Shown here piece by piece: positions 1 through 8,396 of a DNA stretch of 64,000 bases. Location of the stretch: the NCBI GenBank assembly GCA_008501765.1, contig QQUE01000002.1:928336-992335 (forward strand), written 5' to 3'. The first letter of the stretch is position 1; each line of letters starts with the position of its first letter. This DNA is from Calditrichota bacterium (GTDB taxonomy: Bacteria; Zhuqueibacterota; Zhuqueibacteria; Zhuqueibacterales; Geothermadaptataceae). Both the position numbers and the translations under genes were made by a program. The notes under the pieces were generated by a model that did not search any database, was not told the origin of the DNA, and worked only from the letters and a program-made list of their open reading frames with translations.

Positions 1-347
1 GAATTTTGGTTCGCAACCGTATCAATTTCTTCTGCGAGGAAATAACCATCGTGAATTTCACCGGAGGGCATAAGCCAGCCGTACATTTGCGGAACGAACA
101 GCACCGTCCCGGGAAGAATTTTTTGTGGATGCACAGCGATTGTTCGAAACGGTATTTTTTCAAATCCGAGGGAAGTAAATCGGTGGTTTTTGTTGGCGAA
201 TGGCGGTGAATTTTTCATTTTACTAAATTTAAACTCACCAATTGCTTTATAACTGTAATCCGGCAGCATGGGTGGTTTGATGACATGTTTTGTACAGGAA
301 AAAGTGAATAGTAAAGATAATAAAACCAACCAGTTAATCCGATGCAT
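1..347 (-). CDS. 3D-domain (MltA-C-like) lipoprotein, 3' end cut by window edge
   Basis: The minus strand is open from an ATG at 345-347 to the window edge (115 codons). The N-terminus is a lipoprotein signal: a hydrophobic run of about 14 residues followed by FSC, with Cys at residue 18 as the probable lipidated residue. The later segment RTIAVHPQKILPGT, followed by LFVP and HDGYF, resembles the double-psi beta-barrel '3D' domain found in MltA C-termini and YabE/YuiC-like cell-wall proteins. The third conserved Asp region lies at or beyond the edge. I infer an envelope protein acting on or binding peptidoglycan. No strong ribosome binding site is visible upstream, so the start is tentative. 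The real gene reads away from ssrA, towards the left edge. Confidence 0.72.
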   Translation of the reverse strand, partial: MHRINWLVLLSLLFTFSCTKHVIKPPMLPDYSYKAIGEFKFSKMKNSPPFANKNHRFTSLGFEKIPFRTIAVHPQKILPGTVLFVPQMYGWLMPSGEIHDGYFLAEEIDTVANQN

Positions 348-446
348 ATTGTTATCCGACTTGTGAAAATTTCTCGAATTTCATTTGACTGATTTAGTCC
401 GGAAATTCTGTAAATATAAATTTTGAAGAATTAAAATAAAACCGGC

Positions 447-478
447 TAAAAAAAAGCCTGAATAAAATCCAGGCTTAA
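447..478 (-). terminator. Rho-independent terminator of ssrA
   Basis: On the minus strand, just after the tmRNA 3' end, a 7-bp stem AAGCCTG/CAGGCTT (470-476 with 454-460) is separated by a 9-nt A/T-rich loop and runs into eight consecutive U residues. The position is exactly that expected for transcription stop of ssrA. Confidence 0.85.
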
Positions 479-481
479 AAA

Positions 482-836
482 TGGAGACGGCGGGAATCGA
501 ACCCGCGTCCGAAGGACAAGCGCCGCAGACATCTACATGCTTAGTTTATTGATCATTCTCACTGATCACGGTCCAACAAACAAATCCGTTTCTCAGCCAG
601 CCTGAAAATCTCATCTCTCAAACTCAGACAGTAAAAGAGACCAGCCACCCTTATCGTCGCTCTCAAAAGCCGCGGTGGCGGCGTCCCCTGAGAACGTGGC
701 TACTTACTAGGCAGCCATTGCGTATGAATAATCATCTGCATTTAAAAGTTTAGTGCCAAGCTATTTTACGAGGGGCCAAGCAACCTCGACATGCAATCCA
801 CGAATCTCATTCCCCCGTCGAAACCATGTCGTCCCC
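482..836 (-). ncRNA. ssrA: transfer-messenger RNA (tmRNA)
   Basis: This is the one-piece tmRNA used for trans-translation: it rescues stalled ribosomes with SmpB and tags the nascent peptide for proteolysis. The 5' end GGGGACG (836-830) pairs with the 3' end CGTCTCC (489-483) to form the acceptor stem. The 3' part has a tRNA-like T arm with GGTTCGATTCC. The 5' part carries the typical GACATGGTTTCGACGGGGG segment. An open tag frame GCA GAT GAT TAT TCA TAC GCA ATG GCT GCC TAG gives the degradation tag ADDYSYAMAA. The CCA end is not encoded (ACC-like bases are absent after the discriminator A at 482), so it must be added after transcription. The gene has its own promoter and terminator and is transcribed in the same direction as htpG. 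Confidence 0.95.
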
Positions 837-853
837 GGGTTTTACAGGGAAAG

Positions 854-882
854 AATATACTTAAAAGTGGCGTGGGAAGCAA
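854..882 (-). promoter_or_regulatory. sigma-70-type promoter of ssrA
   Basis: Minus strand: -35 TTGCTT (882-877), 17-bp spacer, -10 TATATT (859-854), about 18 bp ahead of the mature tmRNA 5' end. The -35 hexamer lies inside the distal arm of a 9-bp inverted repeat (874-882 with 902-910) located just after htpG. Confidence 0.75.
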
Positions 883-910
883 GAGAGATTCTACAACGTC
901 GTTGCTTCCC
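874..910 (-). repeat. 9-bp inverted repeat between htpG and ssrA
   Basis: GGGAAGCAA (910-902) and TTGCTTCCC (882-874) are perfect complements separated by 19 nt, 18 bp after the htpG stop codon. It could form an mRNA 3' hairpin for htpG, but no U-run follows directly, so a terminator role is weak. One arm contains the ssrA -35 element. Confidence 0.55.
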
Positions 911-927
911 AAAATATAAATACTGCC

Positions 928-2799
928 TTAAGCTTTTGTCGCCTCCTGCAAAAGTTCTGTCATGCGTTTGATAAAATCATTCGGCGATGAAAGATTGCCA
1001 TCGAGAAATTCGGCGCCTTCGTAAAGTTGCAGAATGGTTTTGCGCAGCACAGGATCCGTGCTGCTCGCAATATTCAGGCGAGACAGATTCTTGATCACCG
1101 GATGTTTGGTGTTAATTTCGAGAATTTTTTTGGAGCCCGGTATTCCCTGCCCCATCATTTTCATCATTTTTTCCATCTGGGCATCCATCGCGCCTTCGCC
1201 AACGACGAGTGTCACAGCAGAATCCACAAGGCGTTTTGATGCCAACACGTCTTCAACTTTATCGCCGAGTGTTTCTTTGAAAATTTCAATGAGTGATTTG
1301 GTTAAATCTTCGTTTAAAGCCTCATCGCCATCTTTGTCTTCTGTTATATCAAGATCGGCTTTGTCAATTGATTTCAACGGTTTTTTATCATATTCATTGA
1401 TAGAAGGGACAATAAAAACATCGATCGGCTCTGAAAGCAATAAAACTTCGATATCATTTTTCTTAAAATATTCGAGCTTGGGATTTTTTTCCAAACTCTC
1501 TCGGTGATCGCCGGAAATAAAATAAATTTCTTTTTGATCTTTGCCCATGCGTTTGGTGTATTCTTGCAATGAAGTTGATTTGCCACTTTCTGTTTTTGTG
1601 GATTCGAATCTCAGCAGGTCGATGATTTTATCGCGATTGGTAAAATCACTGTTCAAGCCGGATTTAAACAGGGGGCCAAAATCTTTGCTGAATTTCTCAA
1701 ACTTTTCCGGTTCTTTTTTCGCTAAATCTTTGAGGAAAGCAAGCATCTTACTGGTCAATGTATTTTTGATTTTAACCATGACCGGGCTCGATTGTGTCAC
1801 TTCCCGCGATACATTCAAAGGCAAATCTTCGGTATCAACCACACCTTTGATGAAGCGCAGATATTCCGGCAGCAGCTCGCGGCAATTGTCCTGGATGAAG
1901 ATTTTGTTGGAATACAAGTGAATGGAGTCGAAGTCTTCCGGATTCTGGTAAAATGTCAATGGCGCTGTTCCCGGGATAAATAACAAAGCTTTGAAATTCA
2001 CCGCCCCTTCAATGTTGAGGTGAAGATGGGCAGCCGGGTCCTGATGGTCATTGGAAATGAATTTATAAAATTCATTGCGATCTTCATCTTTGATATCATC
2101 CTTCGATTTATGCCAAAGCGCCTCAACGGTATTGGCTTTTTCATCACCGACAAATACCGGAAAATCGACGAAATTAGAGTACTTTTTGATAATGTGTTTC
2201 ACGCGGTAATCTTCCGCAAATTCCCATGCATCTTTTTTCAATTTGAAAGTGATTTTGGTGCCGCGATCCGGTTTGTCGATTTCTTCGATGGAGTATTTCC
2301 CACCCCCATCTGATTTCCAGCGGTATCCCTTTGAATCATTTTCTGCAGCACGTGTTTCCAGTACGACTTCATCTGTGACCATAAAAACAGAGTAAAATCC
2401 GACACCGAATTGGCCGATCATTTCTGCGTTTATTTGTTTGCCCTGCTCCTGCATCTGTTTGACGAATTCCAGTGTGCCCGAACTTGCCACCGTGCCGATG
2501 CGCTCAATTAAATCATCGTGCGTCATTCCAACGCCGCTGTCAATAATTGCAAGTGTGTGTTCCTCTTTGTTGACCTCGATGTTGATTTTGAGTTCAGCAT
2601 CAGCATCAAGCACGTCTTTATCCGTCAGCATACGAAAACGAATTTTGTTCAAAGCATCCGAAGCATTCGAAATAAGCTCGCGCAAAAAGATTTCCTTGTT
2701 TGTGTAGAGAGAATGAATAATCAAATGCAGCATTTGTTTCATCTCTGCTTTGTACTCAAATTCCTTTGCTTTTGGCGCTTTTTTGGTTTTTTTAGCCAT
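928..2799 (-). CDS. htpG: Molecular chaperone HtpG (Hsp90 family)
   Basis: A 623-residue, full-length bacterial Hsp90. It is a cytosolic, ATP-dependent dimeric chaperone. The N-terminal GHKL ATPase domain shows the Hsp90 signature NKEIFLRELISNASDAL (about residues 35-51), then DSGVGMT and GQFGVGFYSVF, which form the nucleotide pocket and lid. The middle domain has NVSREVTQSS. The C-terminal dimerisation domain ends without the eukaryotic MEEVD tail, as in other bacteria. The start ATG has a good Shine-Dalgarno (AGGAG, 5 nt upstream). It stands alone. No CIRCE-type operator or other heat-shock element could be recognised in the 500-bp upstream region. Open frames on the plus strand across this gene are antisense shadows. 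Confidence 0.98.
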   Translation of the reverse strand: MAKKTKKAPKAKEFEYKAEMKQMLHLIIHSLYTNKEIFLRELISNASDALNKIRFRMLTDKDVLDADAELKINIEVNKEEHTLAIIDSGVGMTHDDLIERIGTVASSGTLEFVKQMQEQGKQINAEMIGQFGVGFYSVFMVTDEVVLETRAAENDSKGYRWKSDGGGKYSIEEIDKPDRGTKITFKLKKDAWEFAEDYRVKHIIKKYSNFVDFPVFVGDEKANTVEALWHKSKDDIKDEDRNEFYKFISNDHQDPAAHLHLNIEGAVNFKALLFIPGTAPLTFYQNPEDFDSIHLYSNKIFIQDNCRELLPEYLRFIKGVVDTEDLPLNVSREVTQSSPVMVKIKNTLTSKMLAFLKDLAKKEPEKFEKFSKDFGPLFKSGLNSDFTNRDKIIDLLRFESTKTESGKSTSLQEYTKRMGKDQKEIYFISGDHRESLEKNPKLEYFKKNDIEVLLLSEPIDVFIVPSINEYDKKPLKSIDKADLDITEDKDGDEALNEDLTKSLIEIFKETLGDKVEDVLASKRLVDSAVTLVVGEGAMDAQMEKMMKMMGQGIPGSKKILEINTKHPVIKNLSRLNIASSTDPVLRKTILQLYEGAEFLDGNLSSPNDFIKRMTELLQEATKA

Positions 2800-3299
2800 T
2801 GTTACTCCTAATTCTATAAAAATTGAAATTCAATTATTGTTAAAATTCACAATTGCCATAAATAAAGTGAATGATTCGCTGGTTTTAACATGAAATTCGT
2901 ACTGGGAACCCCAAATCGGTATTCTCTTCAACTCGTGGGGAAAACACCATTTGTATTTAATTTATCCTGAACGTTGCGATTTATAAAATGTGCAGACTGT
3001 TTTCAATAGTGCGCTAACGGTAAATAAACATTTGAGGCAATAAAAATAATCCAAAAAATAACACAATATTAGCCATTATATCAAGTTTTATGAAAAATAT
3101 TTTAATTTTTTTCACATGAGTTAATTAAAAGATGCTCCGTTTCGATCTTTTGGCTAACTAATGAGCTTGGATTTTATCTTCAAAAAAACGAGTAAGATGT
3201 TTTTTCCATCGCCAGAAAAACTGAGGCGATTTCACCCCAGGCTCAGAAACTTCGGTTGTGCGAATAGAGTGCAACCAGGAAATGAGTTCGGGAGAAAGA
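2800..3299. other. Intergenic region between divergent htpG and the 3300 gene
   Basis: A/T-rich stretch of 500 bp. No gene is convincing. The last ~80 bp before 3300 hold short potential hairpins (TCGCC/GGCGA near 3209, CTGAG/CTCAG near 3221-3246, GGTTG/CAACC at 3253-3275) that could be a structured leader of the downstream gene. No known riboswitch class is recognisable. Confidence 0.4.
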
Positions 3300-3755
3300 A
3301 TGGAATATCCTCAGAAATTATGGTACTCGGAATTAATAAAACTTGATGGACCTACAAATTATTGCCTGACCAATAAATCCCACCTGCGCTCAGTGCAATC
3401 GCTGATTGCAGAACCCCATGCGCAGATCCATCAACTTTATAATAGGGCAAAGGGGCCTCTGCCGCCCGCCAAAGAATTCAAAACAGAATCCAATGATTTA
3501 GCCATTTATTTCTCCGGGATTCATCCTTGCGAGGAATATTGCGCAATGCCGATTGGCATCATTCTTCGCGTTGATGGGTTTTACGTCTCACGTGCTTTGA
3601 CCTGGAAGCATGAAAATTCAAAAGCCTTTTTTGCAAACATGACGATCACCAGTAGTTTTTTTGCAGGCGCCCACACAGTCAGTTTTGAAGCACTCAATAA
3701 AAACAGTGAATTTGATAATGCAAGCCGTTTTAATCTGACAATCATCGAACTTTAA
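3300..3755 (+). CDS. Hypothetical protein (151 aa), probable beta-rich domain
   Basis: I do not recognise this family. The start ATG at 3300 is chosen because GGGAGAAAG lies directly upstream; an ATG at 3258 in the same frame has no ribosome binding site. The protein has no signal peptide or membrane segment. The C-terminal half (FSGIHPCEEYCAMPIGIIL, VDGFYVSRALTW, HTVSFEALNK) alternates hydrophobic and polar residues as beta-sandwich domains do, and two Cys residues lie close together (HPCEEYC). The gene stands alone between htpG and a MITE-like repeat at 3900. Codon use is similar to its neighbours, so it is probably real, but it could be a decayed gene. Confidence 0.55.
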   Translation: MEYPQKLWYSELIKLDGPTNYCLTNKSHLRSVQSLIAEPHAQIHQLYNRAKGPLPPAKEFKTESNDLAIYFSGIHPCEEYCAMPIGIILRVDGFYVSRALTWKHENSKAFFANMTITSSFFAGAHTVSFEALNKNSEFDNASRFNLTIIEL

Positions 3756-3899
3756 TCTTCAACTTTTTATGGCTGTCACTCCACAATAATTACCTCCTGC
3801 ATTCAATTAATATTGAACAAGCAAAGCACTTTTCTGTCATTATTTTTATAAATAATTTTCATTATTAAAAATGGAAAAATGATTAGTAGCATTACGAAT
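3756..3899. other. A/T-rich spacer before repeat
   Basis: No gene. It contains a small palindrome TTCAATTAATATTGAA at about 3802-3817. The rest of the 3756-4144 gap is taken by the repeat at 3900-4107. Confidence 0.35.
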
Positions 3900-4107
3900 C
3901 CGTTGTGCAGAATAGAAGGCATTCCAGGTTAGTGGGCAAGTTTTCTCATTAATCCGTCATTTTGCTGGCGCCCGCTTCGGCTCTGCGGGATTCTAACAGG
4001 AATCCAAATTGATTTCGGCTACAAAATGGTGGATTCCGTCTAAAAACATGACGGAATGACGAAAATTTATCGATCTTTGTCAAATCAGATTGAATTCTGC
4101 ACAACGG
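3900..4107 (+). repeat. MITE-like repeat, family 1 copy 1 (complete ends)
   Basis: A 208-bp element bounded by a perfect 14-bp terminal inverted repeat, CCGTTGTGCAGAAT at 3900-3913 and ATTCTGCACAACGG at 4094-4107. The core has a GTCATTTTGCTGGCGCC-like segment on the left and TGACGGAATGACG on the right. Two further copies lie at 34621-34808 (opposite orientation) and 53823-53996 (right end lost). There is no coding capacity, so it would be non-autonomous. It ends 37 bp before the 4145 gene and may influence that gene's transcription. Confidence 0.8.
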
Positions 4108-4144
4108 GCTATGACTATTTAAATTTGACTGCAGGAGTTGTTTA

Positions 4145-4678
4145 ATGGCTAAAAAACTTCTTTTTCTATTCCTTGTTTTGCCGCTTGCCGTAGTGACCGG
4201 ACAAACCAACCAAAAACCGTGTACCAGCGAAGAGTCACGGCAGTTTGATTTTTGGCTGGGCACATGGGATCTGGCCTGGCCCGGTGGTCAAATGGGAATT
4301 CCGGAAGGTCAGACCGGAACAGGGACCAATCAAATTAAAAAAGTTCTTGGAACCTGTGTCATCGAAGAAAATTTTTCGTTCCCCGGCGGGAAATTTGATG
4401 GACGCAGCTTGTCGGTCTTTAATCCACAAAAAAAGATGTGGCAACAAACATGGGTGGATAATTCAGGCGCATATTTGCTTTTTGAAGGCCAAGTGGAAGA
4501 TGGAAAAATGGTGCTGCAAATGGAACCCGTTGAGAGAAATGGAAAGACTTTTATTTCCCGGATGGTTTTCGAAAACATAACCGAAAATGCACTCGATTGG
4601 AATTGGCAGCGTTCCAGCGATGGCGGGAAAACCTGGAAGGATTTATGGAATATTCACTATACGCGCCGTGCAAAATAG
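4145..4678 (+). CDS. Secreted DUF1579-like protein
   Basis: A 177-residue protein with a cleavable signal peptide (MAKKLLFLF..., predicted cut near TGQ) followed by a single domain that begins with FDFWLGTWDL. That motif, the spaced Trp residues (WQQTWVDNSG, DWNWQRSSDGGKTW) and the length match the DUF1579-type lipocalin-like family, often annotated only as hypothetical. I infer a periplasmic or exported ligand-binding barrel; the ligand is unknown. The Shine-Dalgarno AGGAG sits 7 nt ahead of the ATG. Upstream is the repeat copy at 3900-4107; downstream, 100 bp away, is gph in the same direction. Confidence 0.7.
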   Translation: MAKKLLFLFLVLPLAVVTGQTNQKPCTSEESRQFDFWLGTWDLAWPGGQMGIPEGQTGTGTNQIKKVLGTCVIEENFSFPGGKFDGRSLSVFNPQKKMWQQTWVDNSGAYLLFEGQVEDGKMVLQMEPVERNGKTFISRMVFENITENALDWNWQRSSDGGKTWKDLWNIHYTRRAK

Positions 4679-4778
4679 CCGCTCCCGACTTATTTTCTAC
4701 ATTCCAGTTGCCAATCGACAGGAGATTCGTAAATTATTTGACTAATTCAGTCCGATGATTTTCCATGATTGGTGAAAT

Positions 4779-5429
4779 ATGCACAAGGGAAACCGATTCA
4801 AGGCACTAATTTTTGATCTTGATGGCACGCTGGTCGATACGAGCCTGGACATCACGAATGCTGTAAATGCGGTTCTGGTAAAATATGGGCGAAGCACGAT
4901 GTCTATCGAAGACGTTACCGATAAAGTTGGGCAAGGCATTACCGTGCTTCTGCAGCGGGTATTTCCGGACTGTCGGGCTGAAGAACTTAAAATATACCGG
5001 GATTATTTTTTTAAATATTATCTTGAACATATCGCTGATTACTCCGCTGCCTATCCGGGGGTGGTTAATATTTTAAAACAATTTTCTCACTTAAAACTGG
5101 CAGTTTTAACCAACAAAGATGAAAAAATGGCAAGCAAACTTTTAGAAAAATTAGATCTAAAAAAACACTTTGCGGCAGTTTATGGAGGTGGGCGCCCCTT
5201 TCCGGCAAAGCCCTCCCCGGATGCTTTGTTGGCTATGCTGGCCGAGTTGGAAATTTCACCCGATTCAGCGCTGATGATCGGGGATTCTCCGGCAGATGTG
5301 AATGCTGGTAAAAATGCCGGGACGGCAACGTGCGCGGTAATTTATGGCTATCGCCCGGAGCAGGAATTGCGTGAATTTGAAGCTGATTTTTATATATCAA
5401 ACATTGCAGAACTCACTGAAATTATTTAG
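4779..5429 (+). CDS. gph: Phosphoglycolate phosphatase (HAD superfamily)
   Basis: A 216-residue haloacid dehalogenase-type phosphatase that probably hydrolyses 2-phosphoglycolate, a product of DNA repair and of RubisCO oxygenation. Motif I is FDLDGTLVD (nucleophile Asp13, acid/base Asp15), motif II is VLTNKD, motif III is the Lys in FPAKPSPD, and motif IV is GDSPADVNAGKNAG. The helical cap between motifs I and II has the length expected for the Gph/PGPase subgroup. Substrate specificity within the family cannot be proven from sequence; pyrophosphatase PpaX-like activity is an alternative. GGTGAAAT precedes the ATG. No operon partner. Confidence 0.85.
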   Translation: MHKGNRFKALIFDLDGTLVDTSLDITNAVNAVLVKYGRSTMSIEDVTDKVGQGITVLLQRVFPDCRAEELKIYRDYFFKYYLEHIADYSAAYPGVVNILKQFSHLKLAVLTNKDEKMASKLLEKLDLKKHFAAVYGGGRPFPAKPSPDALLAMLAELEISPDSALMIGDSPADVNAGKNAGTATCAVIYGYRPEQELREFEADFYISNIAELTEII

Positions 5430-5491
5430 TTTTGATCCTTGTTTTGTGGTGATTTATATTTCCACTGTTGCGTAAACTTTGCATCCTCACT

Positions 5492-5508
5492 TGTGTAATT
5501 ATTACACA
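5492..5508. promoter_or_regulatory. 17-bp perfect palindrome, possible operator
   Basis: TGTGTAATTATTACACA is a perfect dyad with a single central base, 160 bp upstream of the 5667 gene and downstream of gph. The form suits a dimeric transcription factor, but I do not recognise the factor. Confidence 0.4.
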
Positions 5509-5666
5509 TCCAGTCTAAAGATATTTGTATATATTTCATCCACTTTTTCTCCACGGAATCCCCTGTTCAATGGCGCACGCTCAAATTCCTTCTTGCTAAT
5601 TCCTTTTGCATTCTGGCATTCAAATTGCCTTACATCGTTCAAATTATTTAAAATGAAAAGGAGTAA

Positions 5667-6221
5667 ATGATGAATGGTTTGAAATTTGTTTTATGTGCCA
5701 GCGCTCTTTTTGCATTCCATTCGATTCGTGTAATTGCTTCCCTGCCCTCAACGGATAATTCAACATACGATTCACTTGATCAACAGGCCTTGTTGCAAAC
5801 GGTGTTTTTACAAGGTCATGCTGTTGTATCGAGCCTGACTGAAGCAGAAATACAAAATATTTATGGCCAGCCCACTGCTGTTAAAACCAGTTCTCAAATA
5901 AATAAATACGATCCGCAGGTGAACGATTTAATCACCCAAATGGTATATGGGAAATATCAGTTTAGATTAATCCGTGCGCTTCATTCTGAAAATGAGTTTG
6001 TCACCCATTTTTCTATTTTGGATGATGATAAAATATTATTGCGGGATTTAAAGATGGGAATGACAGAACAGCAAATTGTGGCCTTGCTTGGTAATCCGGC
6101 TATCTCGGAGGCCGGGCGGATGATCTATGAAGAATTGGAAGCGGATGCCCCATCAGCATTGGTTTTACATTTTCTAAGCGGTAAATTGGTCAGGATCGAC
6201 TTTAGTTTTTATTTTGAATAG
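5667..6221 (+). CDS. Secreted protein with BamE/SmpA-like modules (184 aa)
   Basis: An N-terminal signal-like hydrophobic stretch (residues 4-25) is followed by two similar segments. SLTEAEIQNIYGQPTAV and later MGMTEQQIVALLGNPAIS both match the helical turn and 'G-x-P' pattern of BamE/SmpA/OmlA-type folds (M-T-x-x-x-V-x-x-L-G-x-P). In known proteins this fold sits in the periplasm and mediates protein-protein contacts. The function here is unknown. AAGGAG precedes two adjacent ATG codons (5667 and 5670), and either may start translation. It converges with the squalene-synthase-like gene, 30 bp away. Confidence 0.6.
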   Translation: MMNGLKFVLCASALFAFHSIRVIASLPSTDNSTYDSLDQQALLQTVFLQGHAVVSSLTEAEIQNIYGQPTAVKTSSQINKYDPQVNDLITQMVYGKYQFRLIRALHSENEFVTHFSILDDDKILLRDLKMGMTEQQIVALLGNPAISEAGRMIYEELEADAPSALVLHFLSGKLVRIDFSFYFE

Positions 6222-6251
6222 ACACAAAACGAATATTATAATCTCCGAAAA

Positions 6252-7331
6252 TCACCCACCACCGGCTTCCCCGATATTAATCCGAAAGTGAGAATAATAA
6301 TTTTGTAAGGCTTTGTTGCTGAAGCTGAGAAACATTATTTTTTTCACGATATTTTGTACCATGCTTCGAGATATTTTCACGCCTTTCCCGAGTAAAATTC
6401 CAGGATTATCCTTCGCTTCCGTTAGTGTGGCGATAGCTAAAAAGAGGGGAAGCAGGCAAAAAATCCGAATTCGAAAAAGACGCCGGGGAATTGCCAGACT
6501 GTAGGAAAGCGCATCGTCGAGGTGGTGCGCAGCTTTTAAAATTAGTGCATTTAACGTTTTCTGCGCTTGTTCTCTGTTTTGTGGCAGAAAGAGATCTTCC
6601 GGTTCAAAACCGTTTTTTTGCATCATTTCACGGGGAATGTAACACCATCCACGTTTGTAATCCCCCCAACAATCTTTAATTATATTGGTGATTTGTAAAC
6701 CCAGTCCAAACGAAACAGAGTGGGATTTTAGAATATGCTGAATGGACAAGTGAATAGCCTTGGAAGATTCCATAAATAACCGGGTGAGCAGGATTCCTAC
6801 GGTTCCTGCAACGTAATAACAATATTTATTTAAATCATCCATAGATCTGGAAAAATACAACCGTTGTTTAACAGCCGATTTTCTACCCAAAACTTCTATC
6901 ATCCCACCTGACATTTCAATGATGCATTCACGGATGGCTTCTTGAAATTTCGACGGTAGCGCCGAGTAGGCAGTAACAACAAGTTGTGTATTATTAACCA
7001 GCTGGATGTCGTCCTTTGATCCATCGATATCTTTGGGCGAATTGTGAAAATCTTCAATCCAGTTCATTATCTGTGGCTGGAGAATGGTTGCTTTTGTGAA
7101 GAACGATTTATAGCGTTCTAATAAGCGGCGTTGGTCTTCAAAATTATGAAAAGTGGTATCTTCAATCGTATCCGCAATGCGACAAAAAAGATAGGCATAC
7201 AAAACACTGCGATATAAATCTCCACGCAGAAAGGCGATGTTTAAAGCGAAGGTCCGTGATACTTTTTTAATAGTGGATTCACAATACAAATGCGCTGCAT
7301 TGATTGTATTTTCTACGGGGATTACTTCCAT
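6252..7331 (-). CDS. Squalene/phytoene synthase family protein
   Basis: A 359-residue head-to-head prenyl synthase expected to condense two farnesyl (or geranylgeranyl) diphosphates. The first Mg-diphosphate site is CRIADTIEDT (DxxED), the second NIIKDCWGD (NxxxDxxxD). YYVAGTVG matches the conserved region between them. The C-terminal part, with SLAIPRRLFRIRIFCLLPLFLA and ATLTEA, looks like the membrane-proximal segment of squalene synthases of the ERG9/FDFT1 type rather than short CrtB enzymes. Product (squalene or dehydrosqualene) is inferred only. The ATG at 7331 is preferred over an upstream TTG because GGAAGGAAG lies 7 nt before it. No cyclase, desaturase or hopanoid gene is nearby. Confidence 0.8.
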   Translation of the reverse strand: MEVIPVENTINAAHLYCESTIKKVSRTFALNIAFLRGDLYRSVLYAYLFCRIADTIEDTTFHNFEDQRRLLERYKSFFTKATILQPQIMNWIEDFHNSPKDIDGSKDDIQLVNNTQLVVTAYSALPSKFQEAIRECIIEMSGGMIEVLGRKSAVKQRLYFSRSMDDLNKYCYYVAGTVGILLTRLFMESSKAIHLSIQHILKSHSVSFGLGLQITNIIKDCWGDYKRGWCYIPREMMQKNGFEPEDLFLPQNREQAQKTLNALILKAAHHLDDALSYSLAIPRRLFRIRIFCLLPLFLAIATLTEAKDNPGILLGKGVKISRSMVQNIVKKIMFLSFSNKALQNYYSHFRINIGEAGGG

Positions 7332-7478
7332 CGCGTAACTTCCTTCCAATTTTATTGAAATCTTTGGTGAATGAAAGTAAGATGAATTACCTATGCAAGC
7401 AGTTCAATTGGCCCATTTATTTGTGACTTTTATTAACTCCACAAGGCTCTTGTAGCAAAACAGGGCAATCGGTCAGAT

Positions 7479-7937
7479 TTATTCCAGTGGCAGTCGTGCC
7501 GCGTACCAGGCTTGCATATCGCCGGCAATGTGTTTAAGGTTGGAATAGCCGGCCTCTTTCAGTAAACGCAGCGAAGCAACAGTCCGGCCGCCGGAATAAC
7601 AGACGACAGCAATTTCTTTATCTTTGTAAGAATTTAATTCCGAAAGCCGCTGATTTATTTCTGTAATTGGAATGTTAACCGCGCCCGGGATGTGCCCCTG
7701 TGTAAATTCCGCGGTGGACCGCACATCCAAAATTAATGTCGTTCCCTGTGAATTGATATTTTCAACCACTTCTTCCTGGCTCATAAGCATGAAACCCCAG
7801 GGATCTGTTGCAACTTGAGTAATAATTTGTGAGTTCTCCTGTTTCGCCAGTTTTGTTTGCTGGCCATTTTCTGAGGTGCAAGCGCCACCGATGATAAAAA
7901 CGAGCAGAATGAATAAAATTGCTATAATCTTTATCAT
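7479..7937 (-). CDS. Rhodanese-domain lipoprotein
   Basis: A 152-residue protein with a lipoprotein signal ending IGGAC (Cys20) and one rhodanese domain. LDVRSTAEFTQGHIPGAVNIP is the classic CH2A-like region. VVCYSGGRT contains the active-site Cys of the CxxGxR loop, so the persulfide-forming residue is intact. It is probably anchored in the envelope and handles sulfane sulfur or a redox partner. Shine-Dalgarno GGAGAAT is present ahead of the ATG. It lies 147 bp upstream of the squalene-synthase-like gene in the same direction but is not tightly linked. Confidence 0.88.
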   Translation of the reverse strand: MIKIIAILFILLVFIIGGACTSENGQQTKLAKQENSQIITQVATDPWGFMLMSQEEVVENINSQGTTLILDVRSTAEFTQGHIPGAVNIPITEINQRLSELNSYKDKEIAVVCYSGGRTVASLRLLKEAGYSNLKHIAGDMQAWYAARLPLE

Positions 7938-8396
7938 TGATATTCTCCATTCAAATAAAAAATATAATTTTCTTTATTATAGAATTATTTAACATCTTTG
8001 CAAACAGAGTTTATTAAACATTCTACTGTGGGTAAATAATCCACCTATTTAAGTTGTTTTTATGGGCGATTTTTATAAACGAACGGCTCTTTTTAAGTGA
8101 CAAGTTACTCTATAGCCTTAAAACTCCACAACGGCGGGTGACCGTGACCGCTATGCTTAACTCCGTCACGACCGGTGCAGGATTGGCTAATAAATTGCCC
8201 GACAGTTCAATCGTTTTTTAAACAAAGCGTAACGAATTCATCGATTTTTTGTTAGCAATTAAGGGCATTTTTTCTATTTTGTTTGTCAGTTATAATAAAC
8301 GAAACAATCATAACATACCACCGTTTAACGGGAAAATATAAGACCGAATCACACAGCTTTTCATCCCCATTTTCCAAAAAGGAAGGAGATTGTGCA
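7938..8396. other. Intergenic region between divergent rhodanese and DUF2333 genes
   Basis: A 459-bp stretch. The part around 8120-8190 is unusually G+C-rich for an intergenic region (GGCGGGTGACCGTGACCGC) and may be remnant repeat sequence, but no arms or coding frame could be defined. Promoters for both flanking genes must lie here; none is clear. Confidence 0.35.

Noticed and set aside
6-209. 67-residue plus-strand frame at the left edge
   Set aside because: The opposite strand encodes a convincing lipoprotein with a 3D-like domain, so this is a shadow.
753-971. Short plus-strand frame over ssrA
   Set aside because: It spans the tmRNA 5' end and the htpG 3' end antisense; the RNA gene explains the sequence.
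1034-1507. 157-residue plus-strand frame
   Set aside because: It lies wholly antisense inside htpG with no ribosome site.
2800-2900. CIRCE or heat-shock operator before htpG
   Set aside because: The region is A/T-rich and lacks the TTAGCACTC-N9-GAGTGCTAA-type dyad.
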